The notes under the pieces were generated by a model. That model searched no databases. It had not been told where the DNA came from and was given only the letters and a program-made list of their open reading frames with translations. A stretch of 64,000 bases of DNA from Callaeas wilsoni (taxonomy: Eukaryota; Chordata; Aves; Passeriformes; Callaeidae). The stretch lies in contig VWPU01008522.1 in NCBI GenBank assembly GCA_013398955.1, positions 1-64,000 on the forward strand, read 5' to 3'. The position numbers and the translations under genes are program-made. Positions 37,101-52,100 of this stretch are shown one piece after another (position 1 is the first letter of the stretch; every line of letters starts with the position of its first letter).

Positions 37101-40100
37101 TTTTTTTCTTTTTTTGCTTGGTGTGAATGTTATCAACAGCCACTTTATTTCCCCCACTAATTAGCTTTAGTTACCTAAAAGTTAAAATCTTCATTTTGTG
37201 CTATCAGTTGCTCACATTCCTCATTCAACTGAGGCATAAAGTACAGTATGTTCTTCTCTTCAAGGGAGAGGAAACTTGCAGAAACCATGCAGGGACTCCA
37301 TGACTGACAGACTCTTACTGTAAAAATGAAATTAATTTATTTGAAAATGCTGAATGATGTGGCCCCTTTCATAGGTCAGTGCCAAGTCATTTAGTATAAA
37401 AAAACAAGAGTTAGCTTAAGAAACATGCAGTTGTTAAGGTAGATTGATTCCATATTCATAGAGTGTTTTCTAAAGGTTGCTATTAGGTCCTGACACAGAA
37501 ACTAAAATCTGTGATATGACTCTGAGTGCTCTGGTTTGGAAATGTAAATGCTATTAGAATGGAAAGAATGGAGGGGAGAAGCATTTTGAACGTAGATCTC
37601 AGCAGACTGGATCAGAATGGACATAAGTCTCATTAAAGCAGTAGCTGTGCTGTTCTCAAGTTTTGTCACTGACAAGAGAGGAGGCTGCTGTAACCCTAAT
37701 CACTGTTAGAACAAGATTCATGGCAATTAATTGTGTAAGAACTAATTGCTTATGGCATGACTTCCAGAAATCTGGCTCTGCTCTGTGGTAATTATTTCAT
37801 GGAGCAGTCCAAAAGAGTGGAGTACTTATCACTGCAGAAGAAAAACTGAATCAGCAGGAATTCCTGCTGATCAGTGTCAGTCTCTAAGAAGTAGCTTTCC
37901 TTTTTTAAATATCAGTCCCTCAAAACCTCATGTTAATCAAGGTTTTTCAGCAGAGATTCTGAAGCTGTTCCTGTGCTATGCTGAATGATTCAAGTGCTCA
38001 TCCGGAAAATTCCTGGCAATTAACAGGATCTAAGAACTTGCAAGAGTATTTCAGTTCTGGGACTGGGGAAACAGAATTACATTCTCTGGAGTGAAAGTTC
38101 TCCCGCAAGAACTGCTTTGGGTTTTGTATGTGCTGACAAGTTAGTATTTAGCATTGAGAAAGTGTATCTTCAGTCAGTAGAGGGGACATGTCTGTGAGTT
38201 TACTTAAGAGTGTTTGGTTTTGGCAAAGGATGTGAGAGAATTTTCCTTGGTAATTCCTGACAGACCTTTCAGAGAAAATGATGCAACTGTCGCTGGATGA
38301 CGTAGAGGTGGTTGCTCTTTGAGTGCCTCGTTGAAGGATGGAGCTGGTTTTGCAGCAGATTAATGAGCTACTTTGTCTTTTATTAGACTTCTTCCATTTT
38401 GGAGAATTTTAACACAACTGCAGGAGGTAGTTTGGATCAGAATTGTGCTTGCTTACAAAGAACCTGGAAAGATAGAGAGTAGAATTGTTAGCCACTTTTT
38501 AAAATTGTCCTGGAAGTTACTCACATGACCTCTTTTCGCGTAATGCAGCAGGAGCATTATGGTAGCATTTGAGACTAAGAGGCCAGAGCAGACAGAGGCT
38601 TCAAGAAAGAGCTCAATGTGTGTGTTATTATTTAGCTTACTGCTTTTTCAGAGAAGTACTTGGCTTTATTACAGTCATAGAGGGCCAGAGAGCCTGTACA
38701 AACCTGTGCAAACAGTAGTTGTTCGAAACTTAAAAGAACGTATGCAGACATACAGCTCGCTAGAAAGTCCTGTTGCAGTTGAGCGGGGTGTGCAGTGGTT
38801 TGGGGAGAATGCAGCTCTGCAGCAAGTCTAAAGTACCAGAATATGGAGCATGCAAACTATGTATTTCAGAACTAGTATTTCCAATTTTTTTTCCTTGGCA
38901 ATGCAAGATCCCAAAATCCCCATTTTTGTGTATTTCAGTACTTCTGATACTCACTTGATAAAACTGCAGTCTTATTCTCAGGCTTCAGAATATATTAATT
39001 CATAAAAACTGAATATGGAAGTTAAAGTAAATAGCTCCAAGTTAATCCATATCTTAGTAGAGATATGAAAAAGTGCTGAGAAGCCTTTTTGTCTGAAAAG
39101 TTGGTTCAAAAACCCCTTTTCTCCAATTATAATGCTACTCTGTAGCTGCAGATCAGTATCATGTGACATGTTTTTGAATGATCCTGGCATTCTTGTGTTT
39201 TTACTTAATTCCACAAAGACCATTTCAGTGAGGTCATGTGAATGTTTTAATGAGGGAAGTAACTGAAGTTGAATATTCTTGGGTTTGAGTTATTTTTCCC
39301 CAAATGTAAATTAATCTCTTTCCATTCAGACTAGATTATTTAAGGCTACCTCATTAAGATGATTTCTTTCTTCTCTTTACACATGTGTATCATCATTAAA
39401 TTATCACGTCATTTAAATCTCCAACATTTGGTTGCTTTTTACTTCTATGTATTTACATGTTTTAAATGAAATTACTACCTTTTTTTCAATTCCATTTAGA
39501 AAATCAATTGCTTAAATACAATTTGAATAAAAGAAGTAAAATGGCTCAAGAAAAAAATGTTAAATACCTGCCTTTTTCTTAGGTGCAGATTTGTGCACGC
39601 TGCTGAGCCTCTGTGTGGCTCTGCTAACAAGAGTTTGGGCACCTGCTGGTGGAAACAGAGTTTTTGTTGTCCAGGGTAAATCCTCTCCCCAGGTATCCTT
39701 AAGCTCTTCTGTGTTGTTACAGTTGCATCTAGGTGAGGATGTTGGCATCCTGCCTGTTTGGCTTCCCTGGAGCCTCCAGGGCTCGGCGGTGCTGCGAGCC
39801 CTGAGCAGAGCTCGGTCTGAGCAGAGCTCGGTCTGAGCAGAGCTCCGTGCTGTGTGTAAGGGCTGGGTGAAGATCTTGGTCCAGAGCTGGTGGCCCCTGT
39901 AAGCCTGGAACAGCCTGAGCTGTGTTGTTGTCTCGGGCCAGTTCTGATTGCTGTCACCACTTCCGTGAGCTGTTGTTGGAGTTAGTTTTTCACCTGCTGT
40001 AGAATAGCCACATTAATTCTCTCTCTTTATGCAGAGTTATTTTGGTTAGAAGAAACTGGAGCATTTTCCCAGTAGTGAAAATATTCAATATTGTTCAATA

Positions 40101-43100
40101 TTAATGGCCTATTAAACAAGCATTTTAGGTCTTGGTTCCATGTGAACCTGAATATGTGCAGACAAATGTACATAGTAATAAATTCATAACCTATAACCAT
40201 TATCATGTCCTATTGTTTTTAAACAAGCTCAGTATTTTAGTTTCAAACTTCAGAAAGTATAGCTGTATTTTATGTTTGCAAATGTTACATTCAAGTGGAA
40301 AGAAAATTACTTTTTCTCATGGAGAGGCGGCAATTTAATGTCCAGGTGGAAGCTTAAGCATTTGAAGGTACAAAGCCCGTATTTTACCTTAAGACTGTTT
40401 ACTTCCCTCGACTTAAAGCCTTACCCAATTACTAGTGCAGTCAATTGAAAAACTTGAATTACCTCAGTAACCTCTGGATCTTTTCTGTAGTACACGTGGA
40501 ATTCATTGTGTCAGGCTTCTCTTTGTTTTAGCAATATGGGAACAGAAACAAAATTTACTGAAATTCTATAGTAGTGAACAGCTCTTACCTGATTTTAGTA
40601 TGTGTATTTTGTGCTGAACTAAGTTACAGTTGTAATAGTAAATGTCAGAAAACATTTTCATGAAAAAAGTTGATACATAATAATTTGCAACAACAGGGGC
40701 CATGGGTAACTGTGGGATTTCAGAAACTGAAGTGGGCAACTGTAACTTTAAAGCTAATAAAAGGTATTAGATGTAGTTAACTGTTTTTTTAAAGGCTGTA
40801 TTAAAATGTCATATGACTTCCTGAGTCTGAGTTAGCTTTATCAAAACCAGTTTGGAAACCGTACATTACTGGGTACAGGCATGGCAGTCCCGTCAGTGAC
40901 ACTCGAATGTGCCTGTTAAATAGTCCAAATTGGGTGTGAATCTGGGGTGGCACGTTTGAGAGAACACTGACATTTTCATTCTGCTTCTGTATTCTTTGGG
41001 GAATCTGGTTTGAATTTATTTTGCAAATTACTTCTTCCTTGGTTTCTTGTTACATTTTAAAAATGGTTCTCGTTTTCTGCTCTAAGGTGGGACTTCTACA
41101 AAATGCTGTGTTTCAAAACCATTCCTGTCCAGTGCTTGGATGGTTGAGTGAAATATTAAAACTCTGTGGTAGTCACTTGCTTTGGGATAGAAGGAAGCTG
41201 ATGTTGAAGTGGAAGAGAAATTAGCTCATTTTGTTTGTGGTATTTTTAATTTTGTAAGCAAAGCCTGTTGGTTACAGCTGTTGAGGATATGAATATAGGT
41301 TGTCCCTGGTACCATATTGTTTCAGCTACTATAGAATTTACATTTAAAAGAAACCACTGGAGAGTTAAATATTTTTTTCTTTATGGGTTTATATAAATTC
41401 ATATACTCTTAAAATAAATTTAATATATTTTTACTATAATCCAGTAAAAATGTTTATGAAATGGTTCAGATAAGCTATGAAATCCTGTAGTTTCTGGTAG
41501 ATAACCATGGCTAGTGTTTAGGTGGGGGGTGTCACTTTCAAAGGCAAATGCAGTGAGATGTTTTCCTTTGTCTCTGTAGTTATCAGAGACTGTTACAGAC
41601 GATTGCTGTACTCGAGGCTCAACGTACTCAAGCAGTTCAAGACCTTGAAAGTTTAGGCAGACACCAGAGAGAAGCACTGAAAGATCCTATTGGATTTGTG
41701 GAAAGACTCCAGAAGAAGGTATTTCTATGGACTTTTCCTAAGTCTTACTTGGATTTTTTTTTAATAACCAGTAATTCACCATCTATAGAAATTGGAGAAT
41801 AGATATATATACTTGCATTAAAATTATGAGCTGAGCAAAAATAGCTCTTTGCTTTCTTATTAGATCTGTAAGACATAGGTCTTCAATGATTTTATCAGAT
41901 ATGCTTCTTTTCCTTTTTTTTGGTATGTGGAAATGTAATTGTTCAGTTTCTAATTATAATGTAGGTCTTTTAAGACAACTTGAAATCTACAGGTGACTGG
42001 AAATACCAGATCAAAAAATCCTTTCTCATTTGAGAAATGAAATGTTGTGCTTTGAGTGAATTTGATAGGGTATGTTTAAAAAGCAGGAAATGCAGTCTAT
42101 ATTGCAAACTCAAAATAAACACTAGAAGATATACCTGAGTTACAGATAGCAGAACAGAATATTGTCTGATAGAGGAGAATCCATTTCTGTACGGAAACAT
42201 TTTCTTTTCAAGCTTTAAAAATCCTGTAGCAACAAGAATACAGAAAAAATGTTTTCGGCTTGAATCCTGTATCACTGCAGCATCCACCACTGGCAAACAC
42301 AGTTACCTTCTAGTCTGCTAGCCACATGTATTTCAGTGAAGAATGAAGCTATGGTTGTCTTTTCCTAGGTTTGTGGACACCTAGGTCAGATGTAAGCCCC
42401 TTAGTTTCAGTAGTTGTCTTTCTGTTAAGTCTTGAGATGAGTTAATAGCCTGCATGATGTAAGAGTGTTGCATTTGATAGTCTTTTTATGGGGAAATACT
42501 GATGACAGTTTAAAGTACTCTGGTGTATTTTTGTCCAAAAAGGACCAAAGGAATGATAGTGTTGCAGCTGACTATTAAATAAAGAGGTGAGATTTGCAGC
42601 AGTTTTTTTCTAGGCAGAAGACAGCAAAATCACTGCAAAGTAGGCATAGATTTCTCTGCTGGGAGGAGTTGAGGTTTATAAGGTGATAAAACTCTGAATC
42701 TTTTGAGTTCCTGGGTTAAGAAAGGTACAGATCCTGATCTAATGGTATGTTTGAAAAAGGACAGTCAGAAGCAGGTTATTGAAGTGTCAAACACCTGATT
42801 TCAGCTGTGAAATGCACACTTTAAAGTTTTATGCTCAATAAGCCATCATTGACCGTGCCGCTGCATATTTTATATGCACTGTTGTGTATAATTCTTGAAA
42901 GATCTCACCTTCTCTTTAAAAAAACTGTGCTGCATGGCACTTCAAAAATTCTGGTTTTCCATTCTGTCAAATAAAAAGCAGCATTGGGTTTTGTAGCATT
43001 TCAGTATTTGTAGGTTTTGGTTTGGATATAAAGTGATTGCATTAAATATTGCTTTTTATTTTTCATTCTTGTTTTTTCAGGTTGATATGGGTCTTCCATT

Positions 43101-46100
43101 TCCTCAGAGAGTTGTTCAACTCCCTGAGATTGCCTGGGACCAATACACCACTAGCCTTGGAAACTTTGAGAGAGAATTCAAAAACCGAAAACGAAACAGT
43201 AGGAGAGTGAAGCTGATTTTTGACAAAGGTAAAAGAAAGTGGGCGTATGTTACAAGAAAGAAATGACCAGTGTGGAAGTTTAATAAATTCTTCCTTTGTG
43301 TTGCTTACAGTAGGTATCCCTGCAAGACCAAAAAGTCCTTTGGATCCCAAGAAGGATGGAGAGTCTGTTTCGTACTCTGTCTTGCCTTTAAGTGATGGTC
43401 CAGAAGGTTCCACAAACAGTCGTCCACAGGTAGCTGTTCAAAAGGAAAGAAAAAAAAATTAAAACAGTGATTTTGCAATTTTTTTCTTCTTTTCAGTATG
43501 GAATGTGAATATCGTAACTGTTTCTTCAGATGTTCATGTTGGTGATGACATGCCATTCCTGTACTCAAATCCCAGAACTAAACTTTGGTTTAGGCAAATT
43601 TTGTTTTGAAGTCTCATGCGTTGGCTTGGTTTTGGTTTAACTTAAGTAGGAAGAGGGTTCAAATCAGTTATCTCAGCTATAATTTTTCTAAACACATATT
43701 CCATTTTATGTCCTGTATTTGAGCAGATGATAAGAGGGCGACTTTGCGATGAGACCAAACCTGAAACTTTTAACCAGCTGTGGACTGTAGAGGAACAGGT
43801 AACGGGAAACTCTTTAATTTTGTAGCTGTGGTAACATACATGACCATAAAAGCAAATTGTTAATAATGTTTATAGCACTTGAGAGATCAGAGTCACATGT
43901 GTTTCAATACTTGAGAACTCATCTCATACCTGTACTAGGAAAAATGTATTTATTCCTTTTTGCTGTTGATTTAGAAAAAGCTCGAGCAATTGCTTTTGAA
44001 GTATCCACCAGAGGAAGTGGAGTCCCGACGGTGGCAGAAGATAGCAGATGAACTGGGAAATAGAACAGCAAAGCAGGTAACATGTAAAACACTTGGAGAA
44101 GTAATCCCTTGTCTTTACTTTTTTGGTTTTTTTTAATATCGGTAAAGAAAATTCAGTGTATTTTCAGTAATCCCTTCGTCTTAAAAATATAACAGCAGGG
44201 CCTGCATTTCACTAGTAACAGTTACTTTTACACTGGATCTCAAATACAGAATGTTAATTGTGCCCCAAAGCCCGGGGCAGAGCTGCCAGACCTAATTGTT
44301 CATTAGATGTTGACAGTATGACTTTAATTCTATGCAGCAAGTGTAGTGACACCAGCTGTGCTCAGACTGAGTTACACTGGAGTGCTGAATTTCCTGCACC
44401 TCAGTACTGTAAAACGGGCACTCGTGTAAATACCACAGACAGAAGAGTTAGTTCTGTACTAGGGCTGAGACCCACAAAAGGACACAGATAAGAAGACACC
44501 AAGTATTTCCGAATCTGACTTGTTGGAATTTTCGCCCTAAAATGACAGAATTTCTTCATTTTGACCAGAAGTAAAAAATGCCGATGTTCTGTGTTTACAG
44601 TATTTTAATTTCTTTTATCTCAGTTGTATGCTTTCAGATAAAAGTATAATTATGTATTCCAGTATACAAGATTACCTCATTTCTGGTCATATCTATATTT
44701 CCCCACACCTGAAAAAATAGACATGCTTACTTATTTCATAAAAGGAGACCTGCTTTCTGTATGCTAACTATGGGTAACGGATGTGGCATTGTTAAGAATG
44801 AGTTTAGCTGCAGCAGGATGCAAACTACTGAAGTTCTTTCTATCACAATTTTTGCAAGATCTTCTGTGGTTAAAGAAGGGTAATTTTTTTCTCTAAAAAA
44901 TGTCAAAGCATGTGGAAATAGAACAAATGCAGCACTGCAAGATAGGTAGCAGGTAGAGTAGTTGTCACAAAGTAGAACCCAGAGGATTTACTTTCCTAGT
45001 ATTCTGAATCAATGTAGCAATCCTGGCAAAACTTTGGAGTGAAGACCAGTTACACTTCATTTGACATTGAGTGGTTGCATGTTGTTTTTTTCTAGGTTGC
45101 CAGTAGAGTGCAAAAATATTTTATTAAACTGACTAAAGCTGGTATTCCAGTTCCAGGAAGAACCCCAAACTTATATTTATATTCCAAAAAGGTGAGACAA
45201 TATTACAGAATCCTGTGTTTCTGTTTGTATTTGTGTGCAAGTTGAGTCGGAATCATTAATACTTTTAATAGATTAATAAAGTTACTTCATGAAGTAATCT
45301 TCTTTTTTTTTGCCAGTAGCACTATTAAGTGAATTGGATGTTAATTCTGGTTTCACATTGGCAGCTCTTGGGGACGTGAAGTGTTCAGATTGCAGGCTGA
45401 ACTAACAGGGCAGAATGATGGTCTTGGGGTACTTCTTCCTCATTTGTAAGTTTACTATAACTGATAATGAAGTGATAATGAAAACCCTGTTGGAAGAAGA
45501 TAAGGAGCCCTATAATTCATATTGTACAATAATCTTCTAATTAATAAAACCATAGAAAATGATATATAACTGAGCATGCTGAATTAGCTCAAGCATAGGC
45601 TTAAGACTGAAATGTCCATTAAAATACAGTGCTGTTTTCTGATCTTGGAATGGATGAGAAAAAAATATGGTCCCAAAAAACCCGTAATTTGAAAAAGCGA
45701 AGACTAAATGTGCAGATCAGTCACATATTTTGATTTAAATAATCTTTAAGGTGCTCTTGGGTACTAATAAGGTCTGTAGACAGTAAAAGAGGACAGTCTC
45801 AGGTTTCATGGGGGTTTTACTTGTTGGGTTTGGGGGGTTTTTTTTGTTTCCATGGTATTTACAAAACTTCTTCAAAACCTCTTACCGTGGCATTTTGTGG
45901 AGTAACATTACTGGTTTGCATGCAGGTGTCCATGATGTTTTCTGATGAAGAACAGTGTAAACTTTACATTGATTCTGCAAAAAGGCAAACTTGCAGATTT
46001 GGTTCAGAAAGGTTGGAAACAAAAGTTGCTGTCCATGGGTTGATACAAAGATCTACCACAGTTTGTGTGTAATGATTTAAAGTGTTACACACTCTTAGTT

Positions 46101-49100
46101 ATCTCCTCTGAAGTTATTGCAAACAATGAGTGCTTGTATTGGAGGCCTTCCAGTTTGCCATCCATCACAGTAATACCATTTTACTTTCACCAGGATTTAA
46201 TCTTCTTTGTGCTCTATAAACAGAGGCAGGGAAGGTGCAGACATGACTCTATCTGCCCCCTTGTCTATTGGAAAAGTGCATTCTGGCAGAAGAACCAAAA
46301 AACCAGCTGGAAACATCGATACCTTAAATGCTGTGGAGATTCATCTGTCAGAATTCCAAATTACTTACACAGTTGGGGCTAATTTCTGTAGTATCATAAT
46401 ACTGTGTGGCTGATTTCAAGAGGCGTTGAAAATTTAGTTCTGAAAATTATAATTGTTTGAGTTCTTTATGTTGTTCTACCACCTGCAGTTACCTTGGTCA
46501 CACCTTTTGTTCTTTCCTGTTAATTTTGTTTGGAAAGATCATCGTTACAGAACGTGTGCAATGCTGCCAGGCAGCAGATCACTGTATTTGATAAACACTG
46601 GGAGTACTTAATCAGTTGATATGGGACATTTTAGCTGTATTTTTCACTAATTTGAACAGTGATCCCACCGTAGACAAACTCAGTATAACCAGGAGTCAAA
46701 TGTATTTTCTGTAATATTCTCAACATTCTCATACTGCAACAGTAATGGTCCCATCATACAGATTTTTCTTAGGCTTCTATCTAGAACATACCTAATACTT
46801 ACGTCAGTTTTTGCAGTGTGATTCACATCCTTATTGCCAGGTCATAAGAGTAAGGTCGATGTGACCTGGTTTGTATTAAGCAGCATCTCTGTGCTATGTT
46901 TGTGTCCTGTATAAGAAATACAGCCGGTGAAAAAAATCAAACAAACAGTGTATGTGGAGAAACTGAGCTCTCAGTCTGCCATTAGAGCTGTCTGCTTAGA
47001 GCACAGATTGACAGCACCTCACCAGGTTAGTTATTCCCAGGTCTCCAGTGGAGATATAATGTGCCAGAAAGGAAATGCAAGGGCTGTTGGAAGCCTGGGT
47101 CCTACTTGTCCTAATTTTGATATTGAGTAACTGTAACTGTATCTGCTTTATTGCCAGTAACAGAAGTATGAAAAACTGGATGCTAATACTTAAAGCATAT
47201 ACCTATGGGAAAATAAGAAACATAGATGTATTTAATGTAAAGATTTGTGTCAAAAGGGATGCTTCACAAGAAAATACTTGCATTTCTCCATGGATATTGT
47301 CCAGGATGCTTTTTTAAAATGGTTACTGGAGAGGTTAGAAGCCTGTTCAGTTCTTGAACACCTTGAAGTTACCCTGTACATCTACACATATGACATATGT
47401 CTCTTCTAAAAAATGGTAGAGGAAATTAAGCAGGATCTATCAGTTTATTTTCCTGTATTACCATTACTTACTGCTGGTGAAAGTAAAACTGGATCAGAGA
47501 TTTAGGACTCTAGTAGTCAGTTCTTCAATTATGGCTTATCATTTTCAATTTAATCCTTATATAATATCATAAGTGCACCTGCTTTTAAGCTTAATCTAGA
47601 CATGTATTTCCCACAGGGAAAATGATATTTAACTGTCTGCTTTTAAGTAGTATTTTAGTTCATTCTTCACCGGAGGAAGAGAATTCAAATCCTCAGTTCA
47701 ATTTGTAGGTCACAGCACTGTTATGCATGGCAGTGCTGCTGTATAAGCATAGGCACAGTTTTCCTTTCCTGACTCCAGATCCAGTATTGAATGCAGATCT
47801 GTTTTCTGTTAACAGAAAATGTAAATCACTGTGTCAGCTCAGGCTGAAATACCATCTATACATGGAAGTATTTTAGAGAGGTTTGAAATCTTAAGGGAAA
47901 CCATAAAAGCACCAAAACACAGGTAGCTGGTGATCATAAGGCAGAAAGTGGAAAAATTCAACACAATAGGTGTAGTACATTAGTCTCAGAAGAAATTCTT
48001 TTCTTCTTTGCACTGTGGTAGTTCTGCAGATCAGAGGTACCACCTGCCAGTTGTTACTACGGTCTTCATCTCTTCCATTAAGACTGAACAGAGCTAATCT
48101 CAGTTCCTCCTGTACTTTTGTCTGCATAGATGCATTCCATCTAAATCATTTGCGTCATCTGTGCCTTTACTTTTTAAAGTGTGCACAACTGTAAAATAAT
48201 GCTACCTCCCTCTTTAGAGATTGAATCACTCTTTAGACATAAAGAGTTGTACTATAACATTACAGGTTTGTAACTGATATAGGAACCTTTTGGGATAGAA
48301 GCTCTTGCAAAAAAAGGAGAAAGTACTAACTGTTGCAAGTATTCCTTTTGCTTTAGCTGTATGAGCAGCTAGGCACTGTGTAAAACAATCCTCTCTTTTA
48401 TGATTGGTAGAAAAAACACTTTTCATGCTTACGTTTTTGATTCACACTGTGGGTTTTTTTAAGTTGAGGAATGTAAGTTTTGACATTAAATGTCAAAATG
48501 CTGGTCTGGAAAGTAGCTAAGTAAGGGGTTGAGTCAGTTTCATTCACCCCAAATTCTTCCTTTTGATATTTAATATTCTCCCAGTGGGGAGTAAGTAATA
48601 GGGGCTGAGTGCCTTTAAGTAACCTCTTTGAAAACTGGCATGCATTCTGCACCTTCAGACAGCATTAAAGTGGAAAGTTTCTAGATGTGCACTAAGGGAG
48701 TAATTTATTTCATCTAATGTTTTTTCGGTTCCTTTTTCATGCAGTGGCAATGAAAACCTTTGGAGAGCAGTTCTTTCTAACTCCTAGAATCCTCTTTTTG
48801 GTGCAATGAATTGCTTTATCTCTCCTGCACCAGGACAATAGGTCTAGACTTGGGATTTTTTCTAAGGCACAAGTACAAGAAGTTGATGATAGGTGTCAAG
48901 CATGGAGCTTTTGGCTCTTGGACCTGTGCAAAATTACTTCCTTGCTCAGTCTCACACACCACTGGAAGTTTTTTAATATTTTTGCTCTCTGGTCCTCAGT
49001 CTTCAAAATTTTAACAACCTTACTTTCTGTTTTAGTCTTGCTGTCAGTCTCACCTGTTTAGATGGTAGGAGTTTTATGGAAAGGGCCCTTTCTGGCTGCA

Positions 49101-52100
49101 TTTTTACCAAAGTATTGCACTGTTCCTTGGATTCCACCTGTTATGGGGGAGAAGAACTCCAGCTGTGGGAGGCTATGATACAGCGATATAAATAAAAGTA
49201 ATTGGAAACATCATAGATTATGTAGTGCAAAAGAACAAATTCCAGGCAAAGTTTTATCAATGAGGATTATTTAAATAATAGCCAAAGAATGTTTTTAAAA
49301 ATATACCATTTTTTCACTGTAGTCATCAAGTAGACGGCAACATCCTTTAAATAAACATCTTTTCAAACCTTCAACTTTCATGACATCTCATGAACCTCCA
49401 GTTTATATGGATGAAGATGATGACAGATGCAGTTTTCACAGCCATATGGATACTGCAGCAGAAGAGGAAGTATCGGTATGTCATTTAAATCAGTCAGAGA
49501 ATGTCTTACTTGCTGTCACTTTGACCTTGTTCAGTGTTTAGAGGATTAGGCATCTTCACCATAAAATATCGGCAAGTAAGTATTAAATTGTAGTAAGATT
49601 CATGAGTCATTTTGAGTTATAAATACATCATTAATATAACAGCCTCCAACAGCAAAGTATTTAGACAAATCAGGAAGGAAGTCTGTAAGTCATAAACAGT
49701 TTTGTCCTGAAATATTCTCCAAGAAGTTTTAGTTGCATATTTTTAAAAAGCGATCTGGCATAAGAGAAGTTTGAAAAATCATGAAAATGATAGGGATTGG
49801 ATTCTGGTTAAAGATGTGTTTTAGAAAGGTCACACACATAGTGCCCTGGTAAAATTCAAATGCTATTGGCATCATTGGTTTTTTTTATCTTTTACTGGCT
49901 GAATTAATTATGGATTTTGTAAAATCTACTTCAAAGTGTGAACTAACAGAGTGAATTGTCAATCAGCAAGCATATTTATGTATTCTTAGAGACAAATTCT
50001 AGTAGACATCCTAACCCGGTGAATTGCTACATCATGGAGTGTGCTGCTTTCCTAATTTATCACATGCAATAGTAGAAGAATTTAGACAGGTTGTTCCCAT
50101 TTCCATACAGAATCATGGAGGAATTATATCCTACTGCTTGGGAGCTGGGCAAGTTTCACAGCTGGTGTGAATCACTGTGGTTTTCCTGTGCTTATACAGA
50201 AAAACCTGACCAGTTAATTCTATTTTTTTTTTGTGAGCCTAGTGACATCTTGTGTGTGAAAATCTTGTTGCAAACACAAGTATTGAGGCTGACCACTATA
50301 AGTCCATTCATTTTCTTTACTGACTTTTCTACCTGCACTGCATAGTCTTCCTTAATTATTGAATTTACTTGTCTATTTCCCAGTCTTAAATCCCATCTTG
50401 GCTCATATTCTGTATTCTGTCTGTGATGGTCTTTTAGCTCATCCACAGACATTCCTGATAACTTTGCATATTCCAATAAGAATCTTAAAAGACCTGGAGA
50501 GCAAAGTGCATATTAGAAGAGATGCAGTGAAGCTGGTTTTGAGCTAACGTGGTTTTGTTCTGTATTGTTTTTAAATATATATTTTCTAATTGTTCTGAAC
50601 AGTTTTTTGAAACATTCTGGTTTTGCCATTGTGTCCTAAGTAATAATTAATATGGGCACTATAAATCAACTGGGATTTATTTTCATTAAGACAGAAGTTG
50701 CGGTTTCTCATTTTTGCAGTGATAATAGTGGTCGTGCACCACACACACACACAGAGGCTTTTTTTGCTTTTTTTTTAAAGTGGCATAATCTTTTCCTCCT
50801 TCGCTAGAGTAACATTTCCAGATAGATACAGTTCTGGCTTTCAGTAAGGTGGAAAGACACAGGGGAGCTCAGTTACCAAAAAGGTCCCCGGAATCAGTGC
50901 AAAATAAAAGCAATTGGAAAGCAAAAAGGGATTATAAACTATATTCAAAATGAATGTACAGGATTCTGTTCTAGTGTTAAAAGTCATATCTCTTAGTGAC
51001 AGTCGCTGTCTTGGAGACAAATACTTTGCATCACGGTGCAGAAGAAAAGCAGTGTAGCAGGAAAATCAGATTTTCTTTGATTTCACAGTGGAATCACCAC
51101 ATGCATTTCCTTTCTAAAGACAAAAAAAATTGCCTGATTATTACCAGTCATAACTATTCCTGAAAAATTATCTTTTGGGTATAAATGAGTTATTTTCAAG
51201 TGAAGACCCACTATTCCTAACTGAGTTCATTTACTTTTCAGTTACTATTTCTTAATTTTGTGAGTAGTCCAATTATTCTAGAACACAGCTATTTACTATT
51301 CCAGAACGAATTGTCTACACAGGGAGCTATTAAAGCATACTTTATTCAGTGTACAGTTATTTTGTGACAGGCAGGTTTTTTTCAGAAAAACTTTTGAGAT
51401 TTGCATGGAAGGTGAATCCCTGTTCTATATTTAAGAGAATGTAGCTTATCACTACACAACTGCATTGTGTCATTTAACCATAACTTTTCTGAGTGTTTGC
51501 AGTCTAGTCCTTTATATAGGTTCATAATTACAATTAAATAATTGATAAGGCCTTTCAGAAATGTAATAAAGCCTCTTTCCCTCACTTCCTTCAATAAACT
51601 TACTAGATAAAAGAGAATCTTCAATCTTCACAGATTCATAAAAATAAATGGAAATTACACATTCAGGCTACATTAGAAGAATTTTAATCACTATCTTGTA
51701 GTTGTAGTTGTTTTCCCTACCTGAATGTTCCTGTCAGTGTAGGATGTGAAAACGGCTCTACAACAGTAAAGACTTGTCATCTTTGAAAACAGGTTATGTC
51801 TACCAACTACAGCTGCTAAAATAAAATCATTACCTTGAAATGAGCATCTGAACTAGAATTAGAGCTTCTATCCTTCCATAACAGATCCTCAACCTTTGTT
51901 GAAGGAAACTGTGTGAGGAAAAACAGAAATCGCATGTCTTTAAAAAAGAGAGAACCATTTGTTGTACCTCTCTGGCAAAGATGTCTGCACTGGCCTGCAG
52001 GGAGACAAACTGCTTCATAATTTATGAAAAAATAGCAGTCTGTTTTTATAAGCTGTTAAGAGACAGTAAAGGCATAAAGAAGTTGGATAACTCTGAAAGT

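Larger units (their letters stand above)
27515..41579 (+). other. ZZZ3 intron, 14.1 kb
   Basis: The longest intron between coding exons (GTATGT...CTGTAG). It contains an ATT microsatellite, a TA repeat with an undetermined base, a GC-richer block with an unexplained - strand open frame near 33 kb and a small minisatellite near 39.8 kb, each listed separately. No ZZZ3 exon was recognised inside it: residue 504 joins exactly across it. Confidence 0.9.

Noticed and set aside
43655..43685. tRNA-like 'GGGTTCAAATC' T-arm motif
   Set aside because: No A-box or cloverleaf around it; it lies in the intron before ZZZ3 coding exon 5.
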